Shown here: positions 1 through 9,740 of the stretch, piece after piece
How positions within the stretch are numbered: the stretch's first letter is position 1
How the letters are laid out: every line of letters starts with the position of its first letter
Assembly: GCA_964511215.1 (NCBI GenBank)
Contig: CAZEER010000009.1
Location: forward strand, 1-43,646
Direction: 5' to 3'
Source of the DNA: CAZEER01 sp964511215
Lineage (GTDB): Bacteria; Fidelibacterota; Marinisomatia; Marinisomatales; UBA1611
Length of the DNA: 43,646 bases
Program-made: the position numbers and the translations under genes
Notes under the pieces: model-generated
What the model was told of the DNA's origin: nothing
Seen by the model: the letters and a program-made list of their open reading frames with translations, nothing else
Database searches by the model: none

Positions 1-31
1 TTTGGCACTCTACCAACTGAGTTACGGTGGC
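1..31 (-). tRNA. 5' part of a tRNA, cut by the window edge
   Basis: Read on the minus strand, positions 31 to 1 give a 7-nt acceptor arm (GCCACCG), U8-A9, a complete D-arm with four pairs (ACUC with GAGU) and loop AGUUGGUA, then G26 and the first five anticodon-stem bases CCAAA. The window ends exactly before the anticodon loop, so the amino acid cannot be read. The A10-U25 D-stem resembles some bacterial tRNA-Gly genes, but that is only a hint. It lies 13 bases downstream of the FKBP gene on the same strand. Confidence 0.88.
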
Positions 32-44
32 AATTAATAATCAT

Positions 45-479
45 TTAATATGCTTCAACCTCCAATAATTCCACTTCAAAGATTAAAGTCGCACCTGGAG
101 GTATTACACTCCCCGCACCTGCATCACCATAACCAAGATCTGGTGGGATGGTTAATTTTCTTTTTCCTCCAACCATCATACCCTTAACACCAAGATCCCA
201 TCCTTTAATCACTGAACCCACACCTAGTGTAAATGTAAAAGGCTCTCTTCCAGAGTTTAAGGATGAATCAAAAATCGAGCCATCCTCTAATTTCCCAGTG
301 TAATTCACCACTACTTTATTATAATCCTGGGCTACTTGACCTTCACCAACCACCAAATTCTCAATGATTAATCCATTATCCATAGTTAAAATACTCCCTT
401 TGTTGTCACAACCTAATTCAATAAGAATCAAGCAAAACATTAATATTTTATGAGAAAAATTCATTTCACGTACGTTCAT
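45..479 (-). CDS. FKBP-type peptidyl-prolyl isomerase, lipoprotein
   Basis: Prolyl cis-trans isomerase expected to assist folding of envelope proteins. The N-terminus is a lipoprotein signal: a hydrophobic run followed by LIELGC, with the lipidated Cys at residue 24. The rest is one FKBP domain with the family landmarks VVVNYTGKLEDGSIFDSS, GSVIKGWDLGVKGM, GGKRKLTIPPDLGYGDAGAG and IPPGATLIFEVELLEV. At 144 residues it is a signal peptide plus a single domain, with no extra dimerisation domain. A second in-frame ATG at 464 (MNFSHKIL) gives a tidier lipoprotein signal and may be the real start; I see no clear ribosome site for either. A tRNA follows on the same strand. The lptD gene diverges from it across about 60 bases. 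Confidence 0.93.
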   Translation of the reverse strand: MNVREMNFSHKILMFCLILIELGCDNKGSILTMDNGLIIENLVVGEGQVAQDYNKVVVNYTGKLEDGSIFDSSLNSGREPFTFTLGVGSVIKGWDLGVKGMMVGGKRKLTIPPDLGYGDAGAGSVIPPGATLIFEVELLEVEAY

Positions 480-541
480 TTATTGATAAAAAAGGTCTGT
501 AAATTTACCTTATCATTACTCTGACACAAATGATATAGAAA

Positions 542-3500
542 ATGAAATATTCTTTTATACAAACAATTATTCCAACTTTAATAGTTTCAAGTTCTGTTCT
601 TATCGCAAACGAACGGTTACAGCTAAAAAATGCATCTCTTCTTGAAAATAAAACTACAGCAGGTGAATCTATAAAATATATATCAGGGAATGTAATTTTT
701 TTGAAGGGCGATTTGACTCTTAATTGCGATGAAGGTAGGCACTACGATGAAAAGGGACTCGCAATATTATATCAAAATGTATCTGCAATCCAAAAGGGAC
801 GTAGTTTAACTTGTGATACCATAAAGTTTTTTTCAAATGAAGATAAACTAATAAGTATAGGAAATTCTCGAGTTTGGGAGCAAGACTATGATTTGAAGGC
901 TGATTCTATTACTGTATTTACAAAAATAGATAGTGGTGTTGCACTTGGAAATGTTACTCTATTCCAAAAAGGACAAGTTATTAAAGCTGATCGTATTGAA
1001 TACCAAAAAGGTAAAACCCATGATGGTGTATCTTATACAGCCATTGGTGGAGTAACCATAACAGATTCGACAAGAATAGCAACCTGCGAAAGAGCTCAAT
1101 ATAAAATTGAAAAAGAAATAACAACCTTAGAAATAGAGCCAAAAATAAAAGACGGTGGCAGAATTTTATCTGGTGAAAAAATTGAATTAACCTATCAAAA
1201 TGAATTATTAAAAAAACTGTTTATTCCACGTAAAGCTTTAGCTATCACTCCTATTGATGGATACCAAAGGTCGCTATCTGATTCTTTAAAAGTTGGCGAT
1301 ACACTAAAATTTGATGACCGTATGGAGGGATCTGAATTAATAAGCTTCTTTAAGAATGGTGTGATTGATTCACTGCGGATTGGAGGAATGGCTAAAACAC
1401 TATACCATGTATTTGAAGATTCAATCTACCAGGGTAAAAATAATGCATCTGGGGATACTATAATTATGATATTCAAAAATAATGAATTAGATATTCTAGA
1501 TATCTTTGGTGGTTCAAAAGGAAAATATTTACCTGACCCTATTGCGAATGACATGAGTACTCCTATCGTTTATTCTGCTGATAAAATTCAATATCGCTTA
1601 ATAGATGAAGAATCAGATTTCAAAGGCAATGCAAATATAAAACATGATAAAACAGATCTCGAAGCGGGATTTATTAATATAGACTGGAAAACAAATCTCT
1701 TAAAGGCATTTCCTGGACTACGATCTGACACCACTAGCCTGCAAACCATGCCTTTAATTAGAGAGGAAGGGAAAGACCCTATGGTTGGTGACTCTATGGT
1801 CTACAGCCTAAAATCCAAAAAAGGTAAAATTAGTATGGGAAAGACTAAAGCTGATGATGGTTATTATACAGGCAATAAAATTCGTAACCAATCTAATAAA
1901 GTCTTTTTTATAGAAAATTCAACCTATACTACCTGCGATTTAGATACTGCACATTTTCATTTTGAATCTAAAAAAATGAAAATTATTCAAAATGACTTAG
2001 TTATTGCAAAACCCATAATCCTCCACCTAGGTCAAATACCAATATTAGGTATCCCTCTAGGTATTTTCCCGCACAAAGGTGGACAACGTCATTCTGGTTG
2101 GATTATGCCATCATATGGGGATAATAAAAATCGAGGGCAATACATTCAGGGCCTAGGATTTTATTGGGCACCCAGTGATTACTGGGATTCAAAATTCACA
2201 ATGGGTTTTGGAGATAAACAGGGTGCTACTTTCAGGCTAAATACAGTTTATCGCTTGCGTTATAAATTCAGCGGTAATCTCAGTTTTTTCAATCAACAAT
2301 ATTTAAATGGAACAAGTGATATCACAAAACTTTCTGAACAAAAAAATACGAGTACTACGCTAAAATGGGTACACAAACAGGATATGCGAAATAATCAATC
2401 TCTTAATGCAAACATAACATATTCTACAAATGGAGACTACAATAAAAAATATGGTTTATCACAGGCTGAAAGGATGGATCAAAAAGCCATTTCTAATCTG
2501 TCTTATTCAAAAAGGTGGCCTAAAGCAAAAAATTCATTTAGCTCTAATTATTATTCTAATATTGATTTACTTGTTAGTGAAAAAACTAATCCTATCAGTA
2601 ATTTTTATGTACAACCATCAAAGGCTGGTACTCAAATAAATATTGGAAATAAAACATTTCCAAAATTTTCATTTCGCCATGGGCAAACTAATTTTTTCCC
2701 TACTTCAGCAAATAAGAAAAAATGGTACAATACCATTTCATGGGATTATGGCTTAAACTATACCAATAAAGATCGAGATTATTATGAATCCGAAAAAATA
2801 GATTCCGTATTTGTCTGGACAAGAGATTCATCTGGAGCATTAATGAAAATGAATGAAAAAAATAATGCCTGGGTACACACTACTCGATTGAATGCTCCAC
2901 AAAAACTCTTTAAATATATTTCCATTAATCCCAGCATCAATCTTAAATCTGTGTGGGTCAATGAAACTCAAGATGGTATATGGGATGCTGATTCAGGTAT
3001 ATTTAAGAAATCTCAAAAGCAGGGATTTGCATCTAGAACTACTGGCTCATTCGCAATGAATGCTAATACTCAAATTTTCGGTCTTTTCCCAATACCTTTT
3101 GGACCTGTAAAAGCAATTCGTCATGTTATGTCACCCTCAATTGGTTATTCCTGGACACCTGATTTTTCAAAGCCTTTATTTGGATATGATTTAGATTATG
3201 TTTTTACTGAAACAGACTCTATTGGCAATGAAGTTTTTCACGATCGGTTTGTTGGAAGTATGGCAGGTAATACACCACGATCAGAACAAAAAACTATGAC
3301 TTTAGGTTTAAACAATATATTCCAAGCCAAAATAAAACAAAGCGATAATAATGAAAAAAAAATTGATCTTATGAGTTGGCGCATGAATTCCGGTTATAAT
3401 TTTGCAGCTGATTCAATGAGGCTATCAAACCTTCGATCTAGCGCCCGTTCTAAGATTGCAGGAAAATTGAATCTAGACCTTAGCATGACTCATGATTTTT

Positions 3501-4078
3501 ACAAATATGATAAAGAATTAAATAGACGTATTAAAAAATTCAACAAAAATGAAGATGGAATTATAGCTCCTAGACTTACAAATGTCCGCTTGTCAACTGG
3601 TTTCAAAATTTCAGGGAAAAACTGGAATTATTCTCCAACCAAATCTAGTACAAATGAAGACACCCTAACTATTGATGATGATTTAAATGGTCAAAGCTTA
3701 AATAAATCAACAGATAATCCTTTAATTAGAAATAATAATAAAAAACTGTGGAGTACTAATATAAGTTTGAGTTATAATTATTCTGTTATTAATCCTGATT
3801 CCCCAACTAAAAATTTTTGGGCAAATACCACTTCCAATTTGAACGTAACAAAAAAATGGAAGGTTTCTTATAGAGCTCGTTTTGATCTTATAAAACGAGA
3901 TCTTATAAATCATTCTTTTTCTATCTATCGAGATTTACATTGTTGGGAACTATCACTTGGTTGGACTCCAAGTGGACTTGGACAAGGGATTAATTTTAAG
4001 CTAAATGTAAAATCACCTACACTACAAGATCTAAAAATTGAAAAAAGAGGAGGCATTTATTCTGGTGCAGGGTTTTAA
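542..4078 (+). CDS. lptD: LPS-assembly protein LptD-like outer-membrane protein
   Basis: Probable outer-membrane component of the Lpt machine that inserts LPS into the outer leaflet. A signal peptide ends near residue 23 (VLIANE). Residues about 25-420 hold repeated OstA/LptA-like beta-jellyroll segments (for example ISGNVIFLKGDLTLNCDEG and GNVTLFQKGQVIKADRIEY). Around residues 493-525 comes the LptD boundary motif with IPILGIPLGIFPHKGGQRHS followed by GWIMPSYG, and then a long aromatic-rich beta-barrel ending in GAGF. At 1178 residues it is longer than proteobacterial LptD (about 780), as is usual in Bacteroidota-like lineages. No lptE partner is visible nearby. The downstream zinc-ribbon gene starts 63 bases later, so they may share a transcript. 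Confidence 0.9.
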   Translation: MKYSFIQTIIPTLIVSSSVLIANERLQLKNASLLENKTTAGESIKYISGNVIFLKGDLTLNCDEGRHYDEKGLAILYQNVSAIQKGRSLTCDTIKFFSNEDKLISIGNSRVWEQDYDLKADSITVFTKIDSGVALGNVTLFQKGQVIKADRIEYQKGKTHDGVSYTAIGGVTITDSTRIATCERAQYKIEKEITTLEIEPKIKDGGRILSGEKIELTYQNELLKKLFIPRKALAITPIDGYQRSLSDSLKVGDTLKFDDRMEGSELISFFKNGVIDSLRIGGMAKTLYHVFEDSIYQGKNNASGDTIIMIFKNNELDILDIFGGSKGKYLPDPIANDMSTPIVYSADKIQYRLIDEESDFKGNANIKHDKTDLEAGFINIDWKTNLLKAFPGLRSDTTSLQTMPLIREEGKDPMVGDSMVYSLKSKKGKISMGKTKADDGYYTGNKIRNQSNKVFFIENSTYTTCDLDTAHFHFESKKMKIIQNDLVIAKPIILHLGQIPILGIPLGIFPHKGGQRHSGWIMPSYGDNKNRGQYIQGLGFYWAPSDYWDSKFTMGFGDKQGATFRLNTVYRLRYKFSGNLSFFNQQYLNGTSDITKLSEQKNTSTTLKWVHKQDMRNNQSLNANITYSTNGDYNKKYGLSQAERMDQKAISNLSYSKRWPKAKNSFSSNYYSNIDLLVSEKTNPISNFYVQPSKAGTQINIGNKTFPKFSFRHGQTNFFPTSANKKKWYNTISWDYGLNYTNKDRDYYESEKIDSVFVWTRDSSGALMKMNEKNNAWVHTTRLNAPQKLFKYISINPSINLKSVWVNETQDGIWDADSGIFKKSQKQGFASRTTGSFAMNANTQIFGLFPIPFGPVKAIRHVMSPSIGYSWTPDFSKPLFGYDLDYVFTETDSIGNEVFHDRFVGSMAGNTPRSEQKTMTLGLNNIFQAKIKQSDNNEKKIDLMSWRMNSGYNFAADSMRLSNLRSSARSKIAGKLNLDLSMTHDFYKYDKELNRRIKKFNKNEDGIIAPRLTNVRLSTGFKISGKNWNYSPTKSSTNEDTLTIDDDLNGQSLNKSTDNPLIRNNNKKLWSTNISLSYNYSVINPDSPTKNFWANTTSNLNVTKKWKVSYRARFDLIKRDLINHSFSIYRDLHCWELSLGWTPSGLGQGINFKLNVKSPTLQDLKIEKRGGIYSGAGF

Positions 4079-4141
4079 ATCTTCAATTAATTTCACTATC
4101 GGCCTGTATGAAAAAAATTCTAATGAATATAATAGTTTATT

Positions 4142-4480
4142 ATGATTTGTCCTGAATGTAAAATGAAATATGTTTCCAATATAAAAGAATGTAGTAGTTG
4201 TCAAATTAATCTTGTAGAGACATCTACAATAAATAAACGATTAAAAAGAAAAACATGGTCTCCACTTTCTACTTTTAATGGACGATTATTGGCTGATATG
4301 TTAGCAGAAGTGCTAGATCAACACTCTATACCATATCACCTAAAAATGGATTGGGCATCATCTGCATTAAGTGTTGAAGTCCTACAAATTCCAGGGCAAA
4401 CTGTTCAGATTTTTGTTCCTACAGAATATCTGAGTAAAGCATCTGAGTTAACTTCATCTATAACTGGAGAGTTAGAATGA
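4142..4480 (+). CDS. Zinc-ribbon plus DUF2007-like small protein
   Basis: A 112-residue cytoplasmic protein of unknown function. It begins with a Cys4 zinc ribbon (CPEC at residues 3-6 and CSSC at 17-20). The C-terminal part (LLADMLAEVLDQHSIPYHL, then VQIFVPTEYLSKASELTSSI) matches the pattern of the DUF2007 'putative signal transducing protein' fold, a small alpha/beta domain. The last four bases (ATGA) overlap the start codon of hisS, so translation is probably coupled. The family assignment is by pattern only and a role cannot be given. Confidence 0.8.
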   Translation: MICPECKMKYVSNIKECSSCQINLVETSTINKRLKRKTWSPLSTFNGRLLADMLAEVLDQHSIPYHLKMDWASSALSVEVLQIPGQTVQIFVPTEYLSKASELTSSITGELE

Positions 4481-5742
4481 ATCATATAAAGAGCATTAAA
4501 GGAACACATGATATTTTACCTGAAGAAAGTAGAAAATGGCAAAAACTTGAATCCATCATCAAGGATACTTGTGCAAAATTTGGTTACCAAGAAATTCGAA
4601 CTCCTATTTTTGAAGATACAAATCTGTTTTTAAGAAGTGTCGGAGAAGAAACAGACATTGTCTCAAAAGAGATGTATACCTGGGAAGACAAAGACGGGAC
4701 ATCATTAACATTAAGACCTGAATTAACTGCCTCAGTAGCTCGTTCTTACATTCAAAATAATCTGGGAGGGAAATCCCCCATCCAACGCTTATATTATATT
4801 GGTCCTCTCTTCAGGAGAGAAAGACCACAAAAAGGTAGACAAAGACAATTTCATCAATTTGGCATCGAGGCATTCGGCTCCAGTCATCCTGAGCAAGAAG
4901 CGGAAATCATAGCTCTAGCATGGCATATTTTATTGAAATGCGGTTTAGAAAATAATACCAAACTTTATTTAAATAGTATCGGCTCTAAAGATTGCAGAAT
5001 TAAGTACCGTGATGCGCTAAAAAAATTCATACGCCCTCACTTAAATAGACTATCAAAGCCGAGCCTTCAAAGATTTGAAACTAACCCACTTCGTATTTTA
5101 GATACAAAAAATAAAGATGAACAAATGCTACTGAAAGGTGCTCCCAAAATCTCTAACTATTATTCAAATTTAGACTTTGAACATTTTGAATCTGTCAAAC
5201 ACTTTCTTGAAACTATGCATATTCCCTATACAATCAATTCTGCACTAGTTAGAGGTTTAGATTATTATACAAAAACAGTTTTTGAATTCACATCTGAAAC
5301 TCTTGGAGCACAAGATGCTTTAATCGGCGGTGGACGTTATGATGGACTCATTGAAACCTTAGGTGCAAAATCGACTCCTGGAGTTGGTTTTGCTGCGGGG
5401 ATGGAACGATTTCTAATTGCAATGACAGACTTAGATAAAATAGAAAATAGATTTAAACCCGATATCTATTTTATATGCATAGATGAAAAAGGATTACCCA
5501 TAATTCTTCAAATTGCTAACCAACTAAGGTCTAATGGGTATAAGGCAATTTTTGATCCACTCAGAAGGAGTATGAAAGCTCAGCTAAGGGAAGCAAATAA
5601 ATCCGGTGCAAAGTACGCTTTAATCTTAGGTGAAAATGAGATGAATAATGACTCAATTATTTTCAAAGACCTTAATGATAGTACTCAGAAAAATGTTTTA
5701 CAAACAAATGTCATAAACTTTTTTGATAATTTGACAAACTAA
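4477..5742 (+). CDS. hisS: Histidyl-tRNA synthetase
   Basis: Class II synthetase that charges tRNA-His. The N-terminus KGTHDILPEE is typical. Motif 2 lies near residues 112-130 (FRRERPQKGRQRQFHQFG). The histidine-specific loop LVRGLDYYTKTVFEF is near 257. Motif 3 is near 302 (GVGFAAGMERFLI). The last ~90 residues form the anticodon-binding domain (AIFDPLRRSMKAQLREANKSG). At 421 residues it is normal length and complete. The ATG overlaps the preceding stop codon, and a GGAGAG ribosome site lies just upstream inside the zinc-ribbon gene. Confidence 0.98.
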   Translation: MNHIKSIKGTHDILPEESRKWQKLESIIKDTCAKFGYQEIRTPIFEDTNLFLRSVGEETDIVSKEMYTWEDKDGTSLTLRPELTASVARSYIQNNLGGKSPIQRLYYIGPLFRRERPQKGRQRQFHQFGIEAFGSSHPEQEAEIIALAWHILLKCGLENNTKLYLNSIGSKDCRIKYRDALKKFIRPHLNRLSKPSLQRFETNPLRILDTKNKDEQMLLKGAPKISNYYSNLDFEHFESVKHFLETMHIPYTINSALVRGLDYYTKTVFEFTSETLGAQDALIGGGRYDGLIETLGAKSTPGVGFAAGMERFLIAMTDLDKIENRFKPDIYFICIDEKGLPIILQIANQLRSNGYKAIFDPLRRSMKAQLREANKSGAKYALILGENEMNNDSIIFKDLNDSTQKNVLQTNVINFFDNLTN

Positions 5743-5763
5743 ATTTTAAATTATTATATTAAA

Positions 5764-5775
5764 TACGCGCGCGTA
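5764..5775. promoter_or_regulatory. 12-bp CG-alternating palindrome upstream of topA
   Basis: The perfect self-complementary sequence TACGCGCGCGTA sits in the hisS-topA gap, 37 bases before the topA ATG. Its core is an uninterrupted alternating purine-pyrimidine tract containing (CG)4, very unusual in DNA this AT-rich. Such tracts can adopt Z-DNA under negative supercoiling. It is a poor terminator, since the only hairpin has a 4-bp stem and the T-run starts about 6 bases later. Any regulatory role is inference. Confidence 0.4.
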
Positions 5776-5812
5776 AATATCGTTTTTTTGAAAAAATTCT
5801 GAGAATTATTAA

Positions 5813-8332
5813 ATGAATAACAAACCACTATTAATTGTAGAATCACCAACGAAGGTTAAAACAATACAGCAATATTTAGGAAGTGAATATGATGTTATAT
5901 CATGTGTTGGCCATGTAAAGGATCTGCCTAAAAATGAACTTGGGATTAATATTGATGATAATTTTCAGATTGCACTTGAAGTCCTTCCCGACAAAAAAAA
6001 GTTTATTTCTGAATTAAGAAAAAAATCCGACTCGGCAGAGCGAGTTTTAATTGCGACTGATCCTGATCGTGAAGGAGAGGCCATCGCAGCTCATCTCGCA
6101 GTAGAAATTCCGAAAGAAAAACTAGAGCGAGTGCAATTCACTGAGATTACAAAGGCAGGAATCCAACAAGGAATAAATAATATTCGGAAAATAGATACTG
6201 ACTTAGTAGCTGCTCAAACTGCTCGCCGTGTAATAGATCGCCTCGTTGGCTATAAAGTATCGCCTGTGTTATGGGCAACTTTGCAAAGTAATATGAATTT
6301 TGTTTCTACCAATTTATCTGCAGGAAGAGTTCAATCGGCGGCTGTTAAAATTATTGTTGATCGAGATCGCTTAAGAGCAAAGTTTAATAAGTCTGTATTT
6401 TTTGATCTGAAGGCTGAACTAAAAAAAATAGATACAACTGATACATTTAACGCCACCCTTGTTAAGATTGATGATATAAAAATAGCAACCAGTAGTAGTT
6501 TTGATTCAGAAACTGGATCTTTAAAAACCAAGGACATTATACTCTTATCACAAACCCAAGCAGAAGAACTTGTTAATGAACTCAAACCTGGAAACTGGAC
6601 TATAACAAATATTGAGGATAAACCACGTACATCAAATCCTAAACCGCCGTTTACGACAAGCACATTGCAACAAGAAGCCGTAAGAAAATTAAGAAACTCA
6701 GCACGACAAACTATGAGTGTTGCTCAACAATTATATGAAAATGGTTTTATAACCTATATGCGTACTGATTCTACACATTTATCTGATGAGGCTATTTCAG
6801 GTGCCAGAAATATTATTAAAAATAATTATGGTGATGAATACCTTCCAGATAAACCAAAACAGTATACAACAAAAGTTAAAAATGCTCAAGAAGCACACGA
6901 AGCAATCCGACCTGCTCATCGTCTTTTTCGTTCGGTAGATGAAGTCCAAAAATCTTTAGGTGACGATGCGTCCAAGTTATATGATTTAATCTGGAAAAGA
7001 ACCATTGCCAGTCAAATGCAATCTGCTAAATTGAAACAAACAGCAATAACAATCAAAAATCAAAATGTAGAATTCAGGGCCAATGGTCAAGTCATCTTAT
7101 TCCCTGGATATATGCGTGTTTACGTTGAAGGACGTGATAATCCCAATAGGGATTTGGCTAATAAAGAACGATTACTGCCAGAACTTAAACTTGGAGAGAA
7201 GCTAAACTGTAACAACCTTCAACCAGAACATCACAGCACAAAACCACCGGCACGCTATACCGAAGCTTCTCTTGTAAAATCTTTAGAAGAAAACGGCATT
7301 GGAAGACCTTCTACTTTTGCATCTATTTTAGCAACTGTTGTACGTCGCAAGTATGTAGATCGTAAGAATGGAAAACTTGCCCCCACATTTCTTGGTTTAG
7401 CTGTTACACAATTATTGGAAAATCATTTTACAAATCTTGTAAATAAAGAGTTTACTGCAAAAATGGAAAATGGTTTGGATGATATCTCTACGGGTAAGTT
7501 AGAAGCGATTCCATTTATGACCAACTTTTATCATGGTGGAGGCCAATTTCTAGGATTGGAAAAAATGCTCCAAGAAAAAGTCGACATACCAGCAGCATGC
7601 TCAATTGCCATCCCTGATGAATTATCGGAAACAACTGAAGGTAGGATTGGAAAGTTTGGCCCTTATTTGCGACGCGGAGAAGATACAAGGTCAATACCGG
7701 ATGAAATTTATTTAGGTGACTTAACCTTGGATAAAATTAATGAAATATTTATTGAAAAAACAAAAGAAGATGAACCTCTAGGTTCAGATCCTAAATCTGG
7801 TGAATTAATTTGGATAAAAAAAGGCCCCTACGGTCATTATGTGCAATTGGGTGAGACAAAAACACGTAAAGGAATTCCAAAAAACTATGCTTTATCTGAT
7901 GTAAATCTTGATTACGCTCTAAAATTATTATCCTTACCGAGAGAAATAGGCATCCACTCTGAAACCAAAGAAATGATTACGGCTGACTACGGTCGCTATG
8001 GACCTTATATCAAATGCGGAAAGCAAAATGCATCGCTACGTGGGGTTGAAACACCTTTAGATATCTCTTTAGAAAAAGCAATTGAATTGCTAGCTAATCG
8101 TAATAAAACAAGTGCTGAGATTAAGGAGTTAGGTAAACACCCTCAAAGTGGAGAAGTCTTGGTTCTCAAAGATGGTCGCTATGGACCCTATATAAGTGAC
8201 GGTAAAATAAATGCATCATTAGGAAAACTTTATTCTGCTGAGACCATTACATTAGATGATGCAATAGATATTATAGATCAAAAAAGATTAAATCCACCAA
8301 AGAAAAAACGAGCTCGAAAAAAGAAAAAATGA
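5813..8332 (+). CDS. topA: DNA topoisomerase I (type IA)
   Basis: Relaxes negative supercoils by single-strand passage. The Toprim domain starts at residue 5 (LLIVESPTKVKTIQQYLG) and contains the acidic triad region DPDREGEAIA. The catalytic tyrosine is Y315 in FITYMRTDSTH. The type IA signature ENGIGRPSTFASIL lies near residue 490. In place of the Cys4 zinc fingers of E. coli TopA, the C-terminus carries repeats of the GRYGPYI type (FGPYLRRGED, GPYGHYVQLGE, YGRYGPYIKCGKQ, DGRYGPYISDGK) and ends in a lysine-rich tail (KKKRARKKKK), both common outside Proteobacteria. At 839 residues it appears complete. The CG palindrome just upstream may tie expression to supercoiling. Confidence 0.97.
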   Translation: MNNKPLLIVESPTKVKTIQQYLGSEYDVISCVGHVKDLPKNELGINIDDNFQIALEVLPDKKKFISELRKKSDSAERVLIATDPDREGEAIAAHLAVEIPKEKLERVQFTEITKAGIQQGINNIRKIDTDLVAAQTARRVIDRLVGYKVSPVLWATLQSNMNFVSTNLSAGRVQSAAVKIIVDRDRLRAKFNKSVFFDLKAELKKIDTTDTFNATLVKIDDIKIATSSSFDSETGSLKTKDIILLSQTQAEELVNELKPGNWTITNIEDKPRTSNPKPPFTTSTLQQEAVRKLRNSARQTMSVAQQLYENGFITYMRTDSTHLSDEAISGARNIIKNNYGDEYLPDKPKQYTTKVKNAQEAHEAIRPAHRLFRSVDEVQKSLGDDASKLYDLIWKRTIASQMQSAKLKQTAITIKNQNVEFRANGQVILFPGYMRVYVEGRDNPNRDLANKERLLPELKLGEKLNCNNLQPEHHSTKPPARYTEASLVKSLEENGIGRPSTFASILATVVRRKYVDRKNGKLAPTFLGLAVTQLLENHFTNLVNKEFTAKMENGLDDISTGKLEAIPFMTNFYHGGGQFLGLEKMLQEKVDIPAACSIAIPDELSETTEGRIGKFGPYLRRGEDTRSIPDEIYLGDLTLDKINEIFIEKTKEDEPLGSDPKSGELIWIKKGPYGHYVQLGETKTRKGIPKNYALSDVNLDYALKLLSLPREIGIHSETKEMITADYGRYGPYIKCGKQNASLRGVETPLDISLEKAIELLANRNKTSAEIKELGKHPQSGEVLVLKDGRYGPYISDGKINASLGKLYSAETITLDDAIDIIDQKRLNPPKKKRARKKKK

Positions 8333-8375
8333 GAGCAAACACAATTATTGTTAACTGTTACTTTCTCAATTAATT

Positions 8376-9707
8376 ATGGATAAAACCATTGAAAAGATAG
8401 TTTCTTTATCTAAAAGAAGAGGTTTCATTTTTCAGAGTTCCGATATTTATGGTGGTTTTTCTGCGGTCTATGATTATGGCCCTCTAGGAATAGAATTAAA
8501 AAATAATATCTCTCAACTTTGGTGGAAAGATATGACCCAAGTTCACGAAAATATTGTGGGTCTTGACAGTGGGATTTTGATGCATCCAAAGATTTGGGAA
8601 GCTTCAGGGCATGCGGATGCATTTAATGATCCGCTTGTAGACTGTAAACAATGTAAATCCCGTTATAGAGCTGATGAATTTTTAGGAGAAAATCTAGCTA
8701 TTAATTGGAATGATACCCAGTGTCCTAAGTGTGGTACAACGGGCAATTTGACCGAACCTCGAAACTTTAATTTGATGTTCAAAACACATGTCGGACCCAT
8801 TGAAGAAACGGGAGCAGAAGCATTTTTAAGACCTGAGACAGCCCAAGGTATTTACGTGAATTATCAGTTAATTCAAGGGGCTATGCGACTAAAAATACCT
8901 TTCGGAATTGCACAAATTGGTAAAGCATTTAGGAATGAAATTGTCGCACGAAATTTTATTTTTCGAACACGTGAGTTTGAACAAATGGAAATGCAATATT
9001 TTGTAAAGCCTGGGACTGATAATATGATTATGAATAAATGGAAAGAAAAACGTTTTCAATTCTATTTGGATATACTTGATATTAATAAAGAAAAATTGAG
9101 ATATAGTAAACATGGAAAGGATGAGCTAGCTCATTATGCTAAAGATGCTTGGGATATAGAATATCATTTCCCTTTTGGTTGGTCAGAGGTAGAGGGCATT
9201 CACAATCGTACTGATTATGATCTTAAACAGCATGAAAAATTTTCAGGAAAAAATTTGTCTTACTTTGACCAACCAAATAATAAACGGTTTTTGCCCTACA
9301 TCATCGAAACATCTGCTGGTTTAAATAGAATGCTCCTCACAGTACTAACAGATGCCTATTGGGAGGACGATGCAAATAATCGAGTTGTGATGAAATTGCA
9401 CCCAAGACTTGCTCCTATAAAAGCTGTAATATGTCCTTTAACAAAAAAAGATGGATTGCCTGAAAAAGCAAGGGAAATTATGGAAATTCTTAAACCAAAT
9501 TTTAAGGTTATTTATGATATGCAAGGCTCAATCGGTAAAAGATATTATCGGCAAGATGAAGCAGGCACACCTTTTGGGATTACGGTAGACCATCAATCTC
9601 TAGATGATAGTACTGTCACACTACGACATCGTGATACCCAAAAGCAAGATCGAATATCAATAGAGAAGATCTCTCATATTATCGAAAATAATATAAAAAA
9701 TTATTAA
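8376..9707 (+). CDS. glyQS: Glycyl-tRNA synthetase, single-chain (alpha2) type
   Basis: Class II synthetase that charges tRNA-Gly, of the homodimeric type rather than the two-subunit GlyQ/GlyS type. The start GFIFQSSDIYGGFSAVYDYG is diagnostic. A zinc-binding insertion is visible (CKQC near residue 90 and CPKCG near 115). Motif 2 is in the FRNEI...FRTREFEQMEMQYF region, and the glycine-site segment is LRPETAQGIYVNYQ. The anticodon-binding domain occupies the last ~100 residues. At 443 residues it has the expected bacterial length. It follows topA by 43 bases on the same strand. Confidence 0.97.
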   Translation: MDKTIEKIVSLSKRRGFIFQSSDIYGGFSAVYDYGPLGIELKNNISQLWWKDMTQVHENIVGLDSGILMHPKIWEASGHADAFNDPLVDCKQCKSRYRADEFLGENLAINWNDTQCPKCGTTGNLTEPRNFNLMFKTHVGPIEETGAEAFLRPETAQGIYVNYQLIQGAMRLKIPFGIAQIGKAFRNEIVARNFIFRTREFEQMEMQYFVKPGTDNMIMNKWKEKRFQFYLDILDINKEKLRYSKHGKDELAHYAKDAWDIEYHFPFGWSEVEGIHNRTDYDLKQHEKFSGKNLSYFDQPNNKRFLPYIIETSAGLNRMLLTVLTDAYWEDDANNRVVMKLHPRLAPIKAVICPLTKKDGLPEKAREIMEILKPNFKVIYDMQGSIGKRYYRQDEAGTPFGITVDHQSLDDSTVTLRHRDTQKQDRISIEKISHIIENNIKNY

Positions 9708-9740
9708 CTAATATAATTTCAATATTACTTGTAACATCTA

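Noticed and set aside
2430..2639. 69-residue plus-strand ORF inside lptD
   Set aside because: It lies wholly in another frame of a clearly coding gene, is low in complexity and has no ribosome site.
5764..5790. Factor-independent terminator of hisS
   Set aside because: The palindrome has no room for a loop beyond a 4-bp stem and the T-run is separated from it, so a terminator is a poor fit.
6331..6663. 110-residue minus-strand ORF opposite topA
   Set aside because: Antisense shadow of conserved topA coding sequence; no family features.
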